NCBI GenBank assembly: GCA_002441095.1
Contig: DJVG01000033.1
Coordinates: 13,680 to 66,198 of the forward strand
Reading direction: 5' to 3'
From: Elusimicrobia bacterium UBA6262
Lineage (GTDB): Bacteria; CAYTYR01; UBA6262
Length of the DNA: 52,519 nt
The notes beneath the pieces are model-generated. The model made no database searches and was not told the DNA's origin. It saw only the letters and a program-made list of their open reading frames with translations. Below, in pieces: positions 31,141-39,689 of this stretch; within the stretch, counting starts at the first letter, position 1, and every line of letters begins with the position of its first letter. The translations under genes and the position numbers were made by a program.

Positions 31141-31330
31141 TAACTGGAAAGAATAATTTACAACAAGCAGAACGTTGTGTCCGATATAAAAGGGAGGGTA
31201 TAATTGGAAATGAGTATTGTGTCCCCGGACTCAAGACCTGAGAATTGCGTCATCTAGTTGCAAAGCAGTTTATTTGATTTAAACTGTAAATATACATCGC
31301 ATAATAAATATATTTATTGAGGCTACTAAT
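31141..31330. other. AT-rich intergenic gap with GTGTCCCC remnant
   Basis: 190 bases without a gene. GAGTATTGTGTCCCCGG (about 31212-31228) matches one arm of the GGGACA...TGTCCC palindrome seen complete at 39623-39661. No promoter with clear -35 and -10 boxes was found. Confidence 0.5.
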
Positions 31331-32767
31331 TTGAGTGTTGTTGAAGAAATTAAAGAATTTATAACCTATTTACAAGATAGTTATTACACTTATAAAGCAT
31401 TTTTTATTGGGTGTTTATTAATATTTGTATGCATGAATCAAATAGAATATTTGATAATAAAAGTAATACCTAATAAAATTGATCAAATAGCAATAGTTAT
31501 ACTAGTAATATTAATTTGGTTTATATGGTGGGTAATTTTAAAATATAAACTACCAAAAGGAAAAAAGAACCGCATAAATATAGTTATCTCAATAGAAACA
31601 GAAAATGATAAGCAAAAAGTAAGGCTTAAAAATGACTTCGCAAGAAGATTAAAAGAGCAAATAAATAATAAAAAGCTCGGATCTATTATAAATATATCGA
31701 TTTTAAATAATTGTCAAACAGGAATGATTTCTAATTTAGTGGATAGATATTCAGACTTACTTGCTAAAAGTATCAATGAACAAATTCAGATTGAAAGCTT
31801 AGATCCTATTTTGTATAAAGAATGGCAAAAGATGCAAAAGAGCATTCAAGGCCATTTCTTTATATGGGGGAGTATAAAAGAAAGAGATGAAAATAAGTAT
31901 TATATTGATTTGGAAGCTCTTGTTGTTCATAATCCCGTAAATATTAAAGTACACAGAGAAGTCACAGAAGAATTTCTGAATATTTGGTCAAAAAGGATCA
32001 TTTTTGAAGAAAAAATGGAGTTTGAAGGATTTCTTTTTTCTGCTGATTTGATTTTCTTGTCAATTGAATATATGGTTGGTATAGCAGCATATATATCTAG
32101 GGATCCATTATTGGCTTTAGAACTTCATCAAAACTGCTTAAGGGATTTAAGTAATATTAATCCTTTGCCACCAAATTTAGCTAAAACCAAGGAGAGATGC
32201 ACTAAAATAATAGCAGATGAGAGTTTAATTATAGCCCGTTGGTATTATTTTAAAGATGATAGAAGTAACATGAATAAATATTTGGAAATATCTTTTAGAC
32301 ATATGCCTCATAATTATGGCGGATATTTGCTGAAATCAATTTTATATTTTGAAGCAGATAAGATTGATGAGTCACTTGATGCTGTTTATGAAGCAAAAAA
32401 GTATGCAGAAAAGAATGGCACTTGGAGATATAATGAAGGTTTTTTACTTATGTATAAGGAAAGTTACGAAGAAGCAATAAATGTTTATAGAAAAATTAGT
32501 GAGCATTCATTTCTCGGAGAAGATATGGTTGTAAAAGAAGTGTGTGCATATAATGAGAAATATCTTAAAGAAAACCCAGAAAAAATACAGTCGTTATATG
32601 TTTTAGGATATTTAAAGTATAAAAAAGAAAGCAACTATCCAGAAAGCTGGGAGCATTTTACATTATTTATGAAAAAAGCTGGTGATTTACATAAATATAA
32701 AATACTTACTGAAAGAGCTAGATCGTACAAGGTTGAATTGGAAAGGATTATGGATAAGAAAAAGTAG
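31331..32767 (+). CDS. Two-TM protein with C-terminal TPR-like repeats
   Basis: 478 residues. Two membrane helices at about 21-42 and 50-70 (IAIVILVILIWFIWWVILKY) are followed by a cytoplasmic domain with a Rossmann-like start (RINIVISIETENDKQKVRL, then IINISILNNC, GHFFIWGSIKERDE). TPR-like helical repeats then run from about 260 to 470 (LALELHQNCLRDLSNI, SLDAVYEAKKYAEKN, YEEAINVYRKISEH, YPESWEHFTLFMKKAGD). The layout suggests a membrane sensor or scaffold, but I do not recognise a family. It starts at TTG 31331. It precedes the restriction-modification gene by 97 bases and shares its AT-rich composition. Confidence 0.7.
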   Translation: MSVVEEIKEFITYLQDSYYTYKAFFIGCLLIFVCMNQIEYLIIKVIPNKIDQIAIVILVILIWFIWWVILKYKLPKGKKNRINIVISIETENDKQKVRLKNDFARRLKEQINNKKLGSIINISILNNCQTGMISNLVDRYSDLLAKSINEQIQIESLDPILYKEWQKMQKSIQGHFFIWGSIKERDENKYYIDLEALVVHNPVNIKVHREVTEEFLNIWSKRIIFEEKMEFEGFLFSADLIFLSIEYMVGIAAYISRDPLLALELHQNCLRDLSNINPLPPNLAKTKERCTKIIADESLIIARWYYFKDDRSNMNKYLEISFRHMPHNYGGYLLKSILYFEADKIDESLDAVYEAKKYAEKNGTWRYNEGFLLMYKESYEEAINVYRKISEHSFLGEDMVVKEVCAYNEKYLKENPEKIQSLYVLGYLKYKKESNYPESWEHFTLFMKKAGDLHKYKILTERARSYKVELERIMDKKK

Positions 32768-32864
32768 AGAAATATAGCTTCTTATATATTTCGATTATTT
32801 GATTTTGGAAATTGGTAATTAGTGCGTTACATAGAATAAAACTATATAAGGAAGAAAAAGTATT

Positions 32865-35800
32865 ATGTCTCAAAAAACGCAAAGCTTATTCGAAACCTAT
32901 ATTCAATCAATATCCACTAAATTCTCTCATAAAGAAACAAGTGAAATGGGGTATCGCGCTGATTTTGAAATATTAATCAAAGGAATATTTGAATCGATAG
33001 GTGTTACACGTTTTGACCATGATCCAAAAGCCAATCAAGGAAATAGACCAGATTTTGTTGTACGTAAAAATGATATACCAATTTTATATATTGAAGCAAA
33101 AGATATTGGCGTATCTTTAGACAAGGTTGAGAAGTCTGAACAGATGGCAAGATATTATGGTTATGCTAATTTAGTGCTTACAGATTATGTGGAATTTCGA
33201 TTTTATAGAAACGGGTTACGTTATCAAGAACCAATCAAGATAGCGAATTATGATATAGAGAATAGAACAATTGTGTCTAATACTGAAAACCATGATTATG
33301 TAGCTAAAACGCTTATTGATTTTGCACAATCACACAAAGAGCCAATCAAGTCAGGGGAACACCTCTCAAAAATAATGGGAGGAAAAGCCCAAAGAATTAG
33401 AGATAATGTTAAACAATATCTTTCTAATGAGTCAGATAAAAATAACGAGATAATTCGTATATATGAGACCTTTAAAAAACTTCTTGTCCACGATCTTACA
33501 CTAGAATCATTTGCTGACATGTATGCGCAAACCCTTGTGTATGGGCTTTTTGTAGCCCGATATAACGATGAAACCCCTGAAACCTTTTCCAGGCAAGAAG
33601 CCCGTGATCTTGTTCCGGCATCAAATCCATTTCTTAGGCATTTCTTTGATCACATAATTGGTCCTGATTTTGATAAGAGGCTTGAGTATATTGTAAATGA
33701 ACTATGTGAGGTCTTTACTCATGCCAATATTCCGGAGCTTATGAAACAATATTTTGAAGACGATTTATGGGGTGAAACTCATGAGGGGCCAGATCCAGTA
33801 ATACATTTTTATGAAGACTTTTTGAAGGAATATGACCCTGGCCTTCGTAAAAAGCTTGGTGCTTTCTATACTCCTTTGCCGGTAGTGCGGTTTATTGTTC
33901 GTTCTGTTGATTATCTCCTTGAAAAAGAGTTTGGCCTTGTCTCTGGATTAGCCGATACTTCAAAGGCGGCAAATGGTATTCATCGGGTACAGATCCTTGA
34001 TCCTGCCGTAGGAACAGGGACATTTATTAGTGCAGCTATCCGAATCATATACGAAAGATTAATAAAAGGAGGCCAGAAAGGTCGCTGGCCGGCATATGTT
34101 CATCACGACTTGCTTCCACGTTTACATGGTTTTGAACTTATGATGGCTCCATATACAATAGCTCATCTAAAGTTAAGTATGGCATTTAAAGAAACAGGCT
34201 TCCGGAACTTCCATCGCCGTCTTGGTATTTATCTTACAAATTCTCTTGAAGAAAGCATTACCCAAAAAGACTTATTCACAGGTTTCGGCCTTGCTGAAAG
34301 TATCGCTGAGGAATCCAAAGAGGCGGCAGTTATAAAAAACGAAACACCTATTATGGTTGTAATCGGTAATCCGCCATATAGCGTAAGCTCATCAAATAAA
34401 GGGGAATGGATACAAAATCTGATTAAAGATTATAAAAAGGGTCTTAAAGAAAGAAATATACAGCCTCTTTCAGATGATTATATAAAATTTATCCGTTTTG
34501 CCGAACATTTTATAGAAAAAACTGGAAGTGGAATCGTAGCGATGATAACAAACAATTCATTCATTGATGGCATTATTCACCGTGAGATGAGGAAGCATTT
34601 ACTTGAGACGTTTGATTATATATATATTATTGATCTTCATGGCAATTCAAAGAAAAAGGAGAAAGCCCCAGTTGGTTGCAAAGACGGTGGCAAAGACGAA
34701 AATGTTTTTAATATTCAGCAAGGGGTAGCCATTTCCATATTCGTACGTAGAGCATGTAAAAAGAAAGGTCTAGGTACGCTTAATCACGCAGAAGCTTTGG
34801 GTAAGAGGATAAATAAATTCAAAATGCTCAATGAAAGTGAGATAAAAAACATAAAATGGAATACGCTCGATTGCGTTAAGCCGTATTATTTCTTTGTGCC
34901 GAAGAATTTTGGGCAAGAGGATGAATATAATAAAGGATTTAGTGTAACTGACATATTTCAAAAATGGGCATCTGGAGCTGCTACTGCAAAAGACGATTTG
35001 ATTATCAGATTCTCTGTTAATGAGATTAAAGAATTGCGCGCTTGCTTTGATAGAATATCAGACCAAGAGATAGCACAAAAATACCAAGTTGATCAGAATA
35101 AAGTTATCAAGGTAAGGAAAGATATTAATAATACTATTGGCGAATATACAACTATTTTATACAGACCATTTGATATTAGATACACTCTTTATTCTCCAAA
35201 TAGCGAAGGTGTATTTCAACGTCCAAGACCTGAGATAATGACACATTTATTGAGGCCCAATTTAGCTCTTTTGACTTGTAAGCAACAGACTAGTTTTGAT
35301 TTTCAGCATGCATTTATATCTAATACAATAACAGATCGATGCAGCGTTTCGCTACAAACAGGTGAGGTGGGATATATATTCCCACTTTATTTATACACAG
35401 ACGAAGATTCGCATGAAATAAACATGAATAAAGAAACAATTGATAAAATAGTAAAAATAGTAGGGAAGATTTCTCCTGAGAATATTTTTGATTATATTTA
35501 TGCTGTTCTTAATTCGCCAGATTATCGTAATAAATATAAAGAATTATTAAAAATAGATTTTCCACGTGTACCTTACCCACAAGATTCAAAAATATTCCAT
35601 AAGCTAGTGGCACTTGGCGCAGAGTTGCGTTCAATTCACTTGCTTGAATCACCAAAGGTAAGTAAGTTTATTACAACATTCCCAATGGCCGGATCAGATA
35701 ATATGGAAAAAGTGAGTTATCAAAACGGGAATGTTTATATTAACAAAGATCAGTATTTTGGTGAAGTACCCGAAGTATCTTGGAACTTCTTTATTGGCGG

Positions 35801-35939
35801 TTATCAGCCAGCGCAGAAGTGGCTTAAGGATCGTAAGGGCCATATCCTCACCAATGCTGATATTGAGCATTATCAAAAAATAATCGTGGCTCTATCAGAA
35901 ACAGATAGAATAATGCATGAAATAGATAAAGTTAAATAG
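32865..35939 (+). CDS. Type ISP/IIG restriction-modification enzyme, single chain
   Basis: 1024-residue fused nuclease-methyltransferase. The N-terminal PD-(D/E)xK nuclease has Asp63 (RPDFVV), Glu77 and Lys79 (YIEAKD). An alpha-helical linker follows, then an N6-adenine methyltransferase: GAFYTP (332-337), motif I DPAVGTGTF (379-387) and NPPY (502-505). The C-terminal part, with YRPFDIRYTLYSPN and RPRPEIMTHLL, matches the specificity domain of type ISP enzymes such as LlaBIII. The helicase of long type ISP enzymes is absent, so cleavage may be type IIG-like. All catalytic residues are intact. ATG 32865 follows AAGGAAG. The recognition site cannot be predicted. Confidence 0.92.
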   Translation: MSQKTQSLFETYIQSISTKFSHKETSEMGYRADFEILIKGIFESIGVTRFDHDPKANQGNRPDFVVRKNDIPILYIEAKDIGVSLDKVEKSEQMARYYGYANLVLTDYVEFRFYRNGLRYQEPIKIANYDIENRTIVSNTENHDYVAKTLIDFAQSHKEPIKSGEHLSKIMGGKAQRIRDNVKQYLSNESDKNNEIIRIYETFKKLLVHDLTLESFADMYAQTLVYGLFVARYNDETPETFSRQEARDLVPASNPFLRHFFDHIIGPDFDKRLEYIVNELCEVFTHANIPELMKQYFEDDLWGETHEGPDPVIHFYEDFLKEYDPGLRKKLGAFYTPLPVVRFIVRSVDYLLEKEFGLVSGLADTSKAANGIHRVQILDPAVGTGTFISAAIRIIYERLIKGGQKGRWPAYVHHDLLPRLHGFELMMAPYTIAHLKLSMAFKETGFRNFHRRLGIYLTNSLEESITQKDLFTGFGLAESIAEESKEAAVIKNETPIMVVIGNPPYSVSSSNKGEWIQNLIKDYKKGLKERNIQPLSDDYIKFIRFAEHFIEKTGSGIVAMITNNSFIDGIIHREMRKHLLETFDYIYIIDLHGNSKKKEKAPVGCKDGGKDENVFNIQQGVAISIFVRRACKKKGLGTLNHAEALGKRINKFKMLNESEIKNIKWNTLDCVKPYYFFVPKNFGQEDEYNKGFSVTDIFQKWASGAATAKDDLIIRFSVNEIKELRACFDRISDQEIAQKYQVDQNKVIKVRKDINNTIGEYTTILYRPFDIRYTLYSPNSEGVFQRPRPEIMTHLLRPNLALLTCKQQTSFDFQHAFISNTITDRCSVSLQTGEVGYIFPLYLYTDEDSHEINMNKETIDKIVKIVGKISPENIFDYIYAVLNSPDYRNKYKELLKIDFPRVPYPQDSKIFHKLVALGAELRSIHLLESPKVSKFITTFPMAGSDNMEKVSYQNGNVYINKDQYFGEVPEVSWNFFIGGYQPAQKWLKDRKGHILTNADIEHYQKIIVALSETDRIMHEIDKVK

Positions 35940-35962
35940 GAAATTAACAGAAGGAGATGGCT

Positions 35963-36346
35963 ATGGAACTAAAGGAATTTGTTTCAGAGACCCTATCTAA
36001 CATAATTCAAGGGATAGAAAAAGCGCAAAAGGAACTTGAAGGAAAAGATTGTGCTATTAATCCAGAAATGTATCATGAGGATAAAGATGTGGCTAAAGAT
36101 AGAAGAAAAATCAAAAATATTGAATTTGAGGTTTTATTAAAGCTAGAAGAATCTCAAGGTTCAAAGGCTACAATAGGCGTTTTTGCCGGTTTCATCGGTG
36201 GAGGGGCACAAGGTCAATCTGGGGAGATTACTCAATCACTAAATAAAATAAAATTTAGCGTTCCTGTTGTGTATCCGAAGCAAAAGGGCTGGGAAATCCC
36301 AAGGGATAGTAATGCAGGATGCGATGTTGGTGAGATTTTAGATTAA
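35963..36346 (+). CDS. Small conserved protein, trypco2-like
   Basis: 127 residues. The pattern MELKEFVSETLSNIIQGI, a central EFEVLLKLEES strand, a glycine-rich KATIGVFAGFIGGGAQGQSGE and the final IKFSVPVVYP fits small proteins found near trypsin-like and defence genes (trypco2 type). The assignment is from memory of the pattern, so moderate. ATG 35963 is chosen because AAGGAG lies six bases before it; an ATG six bases earlier sits directly on that site. It is 17 bases after the restriction enzyme's last codon region and probably cotranscribed with it. Confidence 0.65.
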   Translation: MELKEFVSETLSNIIQGIEKAQKELEGKDCAINPEMYHEDKDVAKDRRKIKNIEFEVLLKLEESQGSKATIGVFAGFIGGGAQGQSGEITQSLNKIKFSVPVVYPKQKGWEIPRDSNAGCDVGEILD

Positions 36347-36614
36347 TGAAGAGCAACGGGATCAGGCACTGAAAGTTGAAAGTAGAATAACCATCTAGAC
36401 ACCTACGCGGTATCCGAAGAGGTTTGAAGAGAACCATCTGTTCACTTGTGAAGTGGATAATTGCGGTTAAAGTAAAGGCTAGGGAAGATATAATGGGGTC
36501 AGGGCTAAACTATCAACAAAATGGTCAGCCCTTGAAATGTGAAATGATTGAAATCCGGGGAAACAAGTACAACAGGGTCAGGCACTGAAAGCTGAAAGCA
36601 GTATAAAATAAGGA
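36347..36614. repeat. Composite repeat block, GGGTCAGCCC orientation
   Basis: GGATCAGGCACTGAAAG (36359-36375), GACACC-TACGC-GGTATC hairpin (36398-36414), and GGGGTCAGGGCT (36494-36505) facing GGTCAGCCCTTGAAATGTG (36523-36541) with AGGGCT/AGCCCT complementarity, then CCGGGGA and GGGTCAGGCACTGAAAG. No gene. The GGGTCAGCCC motif is the complement of that left of 30.4 kb. Confidence 0.75.
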
Positions 36615-36630
36615 AGTGAAAGGTATCACA

Positions 36631-38130
36631 TTGAATCGTAAAGTTTCATTTAGAGATTGTTGGAATTTTGTTTTACTAGGTCCCCGGGACCTGCTTTTGT
36701 ATTTAATCTGTATCTCTTATCCTGTTTTTGTAAAGAGTTTCGAATTATTACCGCCGTGGTACTTAGAGTGGTCCAGCAAGAAAAGAGCGCAAAGAGCATT
36801 TTTCAGGGCTTTTAATAAGGTCCCAGCATACAAGCAGTTCATTCGAGATACAGCTGGCGAGCAAGTTCCGGAAACTGACAAAATTAACTATATTAAAGCT
36901 TATCCTATTGAATCCCGCTGCGTAAAGGGCATGATCCCGCCAACTGATGTCATGATAGATGAATCTTCAGGCAGTACGGGAATACCGTATAACTGGGTCA
37001 GACTGATCAAGGAAAGACACCAATCACACCTATTTATAAGCTATTTTGCTAAATATTGTTTTGGCCGTGGTCCTTGGATAACAATTAATGCTTTTTCTAT
37101 GGGTTCCTGGGCTACTGGCTTTAATATGGGTATTGCCTTACAAGATAATTCGATCGTTAAAAATACCGGGCCAGATATTCAAAAGATATTTTATACCCTT
37201 AAATTCTTTGGGAATAAATATCCTTATTTAATAACAGGTTATCCGCCATTCCTTAAGCAGATAATTGACAGCGCTGAACAGCAAGGATTTCCCCTTAAAG
37301 ATTTTCAACTTACTGCTTTAGTAGGCGGTGAGGGCATGTCTGAAGGGCTCAGGGATTACCTTTTAAAGCATTTCCGGAAAGTCTATAGCGGATACGGGGC
37401 CACGGATCTCGAGATCGGGATAGCGGGAGAAATGCCTGTCTCCGTAGCAATACGTCGCCTAGCCAGGGATAATCAGTATGTCCGGGAGAAATTATTTGGC
37501 ACTGATTCGCGACTACCGATGCTGTTCCAATACAATCCATTAATGCATTACATAGAGATAAATGAGAAAAAGGAGATATTGATCACTATCACCCGGGCTT
37601 CGATCCTGTCTCCCCGTATACGGTACAATATCCATGATGAGGGCGGGGTCATGAGATTTGACGAGATGGCAAAAGCCCTAGCTGAAGTGGGATATGATAT
37701 CCGTACATTAACTGATGAACCTGCGAAGAGGTCAATAAACCTTCCTTTTCTCTGGATCTATGGGAGAAAAGATTTCACCATCAGTATAATGGGCGCTAAT
37801 ATCTATCCTGAAGATATTGAGCAGGCGGTTTACGACAATGACCGGCTTTCCCGTATGACTAAGTCTTTTTGCCAGTCGCTGCTTGAATTACCGGATAAAT
37901 CGGTACGGCCTTGTTTTTATTTTGAGATAGCTGAAGAACCTAGTGAAGAATTAAAAACAGCCTTCTCAGAAGCCATATTAAAACAATTGAAAGGGTGCAA
38001 TCTTGATTTCCGGAAGGCTTTTGAAGAGCAACCTCAATCTTTGATCCCGGTAATCCAGTTGTTTAAGATCGGCGAAGGGCCATTTAAAGCAAATAGCGAC
38101 AAAATAAAGCAAATAAGGAAAATTAATTAA
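36631..38130 (+). CDS. PaaK-like AMP-forming CoA ligase / adenylate enzyme
   Basis: About 499-residue member of the ANL superfamily resembling phenylacetate-CoA ligase. ESSGSTGIPYNW (ATP loop) is at about 110-121, the YSGYGATDLEIGIAGE adenine-contact box near 255, and the hinge segment IYGRKDFTISIMGANIYPEDIEQA near 385-408. The usual catalytic Lys of the C-terminal domain may be in GPFKANSDKIKQ. It probably activates an aromatic or acyl acid; in capsule or exopolysaccharide loci similar proteins occur, but no such locus is seen here. TTG 36631 (after AAAGG) or GTG 36616 may be the start. The flanks are repeat DNA. Confidence 0.82.
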   Translation: MNRKVSFRDCWNFVLLGPRDLLLYLICISYPVFVKSFELLPPWYLEWSSKKRAQRAFFRAFNKVPAYKQFIRDTAGEQVPETDKINYIKAYPIESRCVKGMIPPTDVMIDESSGSTGIPYNWVRLIKERHQSHLFISYFAKYCFGRGPWITINAFSMGSWATGFNMGIALQDNSIVKNTGPDIQKIFYTLKFFGNKYPYLITGYPPFLKQIIDSAEQQGFPLKDFQLTALVGGEGMSEGLRDYLLKHFRKVYSGYGATDLEIGIAGEMPVSVAIRRLARDNQYVREKLFGTDSRLPMLFQYNPLMHYIEINEKKEILITITRASILSPRIRYNIHDEGGVMRFDEMAKALAEVGYDIRTLTDEPAKRSINLPFLWIYGRKDFTISIMGANIYPEDIEQAVYDNDRLSRMTKSFCQSLLELPDKSVRPCFYFEIAEEPSEELKTAFSEAILKQLKGCNLDFRKAFEEQPQSLIPVIQLFKIGEGPFKANSDKIKQIRKIN

Positions 38131-38192
38131 TTACGAAACACCGCGTCAGAATAAAGGGGACGTTTCTCTTTTAACAGAAAACAAAATGAATA

Positions 38193-38278
38193 AAGAAAGC
38201 AACGGGGTCAGCCCTTGAAACTTGATTTAAAAACGATTACACAGATTTCAAACAAATTCTTTGATTACACAGATTAAG
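38193..38278. repeat. GGGGTCAGCCC repeat, empty-site version
   Basis: GGGGTCAGCCCTTGAAACTT (38204-38223), then GATTTAAAAACGATTA directly followed by CACAGATT. The same sequence at 39531-39609 carries 35 extra bases at this joint. Confidence 0.75.
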
Positions 38279-38307
38279 AATAAAGGAGATAACGGGGAGA
38301 AAATAAA

Positions 38308-38910
38308 ATGAAGATAACAAAGATCATATTACTGGTTGCTGTGTTGGGGATTGGTTATTATTTTTATCATTCCAACCACTACTATACTATAAAGCATTTT
38401 GGCATGGCCGGTTTTGGCGGAGCTACAAACAAGCAGCTCCAAGAAGGAGACAGTTTATTACTGGACAAGAAAGCCTATGCTAAACGGCTACCGGAAAGAG
38501 GAGAGGTTATAGCTTATCGCAATCCCAAAGTACCGGCGGATATGTATATAAATAAGGATCCCCTTGGTTATTCGGTAGGCGTGGTTATAGGCTTCCCGGG
38601 AGAAGATATGGAGTGTATGCTCGGTGACAAAATAATCCTGGCCAATATACAAGAGGCGACCGGGGATGTAAACACATCCAATATGGGTGTTTCTATTTCT
38701 AATGATAGGTTGCTGGTCCGGGGTTTAAAAAAAGAACTCGCTGACAGGTTCTATATCTGCTTGGTAATAAGATACGATAAGATGATATTAGGTTCGCCCA
38801 GTATAGACAATGTGTATAAGGGATTTGAAATAGCCAAGGTAGTGGCGGTGACCGCGCCATCGGGACATAAAAAGAAGATACAAAAAGAAGATATTGCCAT
38901 AATAAATTAA
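38308..38910 (+). CDS. S26 signal-peptidase-like protein lacking the dyad
   Basis: 200 residues. The N-terminal helix (IILLVAVLGIGYYFY) and the segment EGDSLLLDKKAYAKRLPERGEVIAY (47-70) align with the S26 peptidase core, and VVIGFPGED (92-100) with the catalytic-lysine region. The position of the nucleophile Ser (compare Ser145 of the lepB product at 16399) is Ala39 here, and that of the general base Lys is Gly91; the GDNR box is absent. So it should not cleave signal peptides. It may be a scaffold, a decoy, or a decaying copy. It starts at ATG 38308 and is flanked by repeats. Confidence 0.7.
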   Translation: MKITKIILLVAVLGIGYYFYHSNHYYTIKHFGMAGFGGATNKQLQEGDSLLLDKKAYAKRLPERGEVIAYRNPKVPADMYINKDPLGYSVGVVIGFPGEDMECMLGDKIILANIQEATGDVNTSNMGVSISNDRLLVRGLKKELADRFYICLVIRYDKMILGSPSIDNVYKGFEIAKVVAVTAPSGHKKKIQKEDIAIIN

Positions 38911-38965
38911 CAAAAAAGCAATGGGGTCCAAAAAAGCAATGGGGTCAGCCCTTGAAACTTGAATT
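38911..38965. repeat. 18-bp tandem duplication at a GGGGTCAGCCC repeat
   Basis: CAAAAAAGCAATGGGGTC occurs at 38911-38928 and again at 38929-38946 without a mismatch; the second copy continues into AGCCCTTGAAACTTG. Confidence 0.8.
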
Positions 38966-39022
38966 AATATTTAATCCCATTGTTAGAACTAATCTATTAA
39001 TGGTGCGTGTTAGGGGGGCATT

Positions 39023-39454
39023 TTGATAACAATCTTAATACTTTGCTTAACGGGTACAATTGCACTAATGGTGAAAGATTATAATGTACTTAAAAAGCAG
39101 ATAGCTGGCGAAAGCATTAGAAAGCTCGAGCTAATACCTAAGAATATAATTTTTATTTTACTGATAATTTCTATGCCAGTTTTTGTTGCTACGGGAGGGT
39201 TGGCTGGTTTCTTGTGGGATAAAATACCGACCGATATCTGGCATATTCTGAACTTTTTTGTTTTTCCTCTCATAGCTTTAATAATTCTTATTATGGCTAT
39301 AATAGTTTTAAGAGACAGGAAAAAGCCAAATGCAAGGATTATAATATTAAAATATCAAATTACAGTTGATATTTTCATTTTATTTAGTAGCTTTTTTACG
39401 ATTGCTTTTTTAAGCCAATATATAGCAATCATTATTTTTGGTTATCATGAATAA
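39023..39454 (+). CDS. Four-TM membrane protein, unknown
   Basis: 143 residues, strongly hydrophobic, with membrane helices at about 1-18, 43-63, 76-95 and 110-135 and a basic loop after the third (LRDRKKPNARI). No family recognised. TTG 39023 follows GGGGGG with a suitable gap. It stands between dispersed repeats and has no evident operon partner. Confidence 0.6.
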   Translation: MITILILCLTGTIALMVKDYNVLKKQIAGESIRKLELIPKNIIFILLIISMPVFVATGGLAGFLWDKIPTDIWHILNFFVFPLIALIILIMAIIVLRDRKKPNARIIILKYQITVDIFILFSSFFTIAFLSQYIAIIIFGYHE

Positions 39455-39525
39455 TAAATAATTAATAAAGGATTTTAATATTTATAATTAACAAGAATGA
39501 GACAAAGATCTCATTCAACGAAGAA

Positions 39526-39662
39526 ACAGCGGGGTCGGCCCTTGAAACTTGATTTAAAAACGATTATCCTCCAACAAGCTCTGGCGGACTCCCAAGGGTT
39601 GCACAGATTAAAACAGAATCCTGGGACACAATACCAATTAAATAAATGAGTATTATGTCCCC
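39526..39662. repeat. Occupied repeat with 35-bp unit (-) and TGTCCC palindrome
   Basis: GGGGTCGGCCCTTGAAACTT and GATTTAAAAACGATTA, then a 35-bp unit on the minus strand (39567-39601), then CACAGATT. Further on GGGACACAATAC (39623-39634) faces GTATTATGTCCC (39650-39661) around an AT-rich loop, with one mismatch. Confidence 0.8.
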
Positions 39663-39689
39663 AAAAATACCATATTCTGAAAGGCTATT

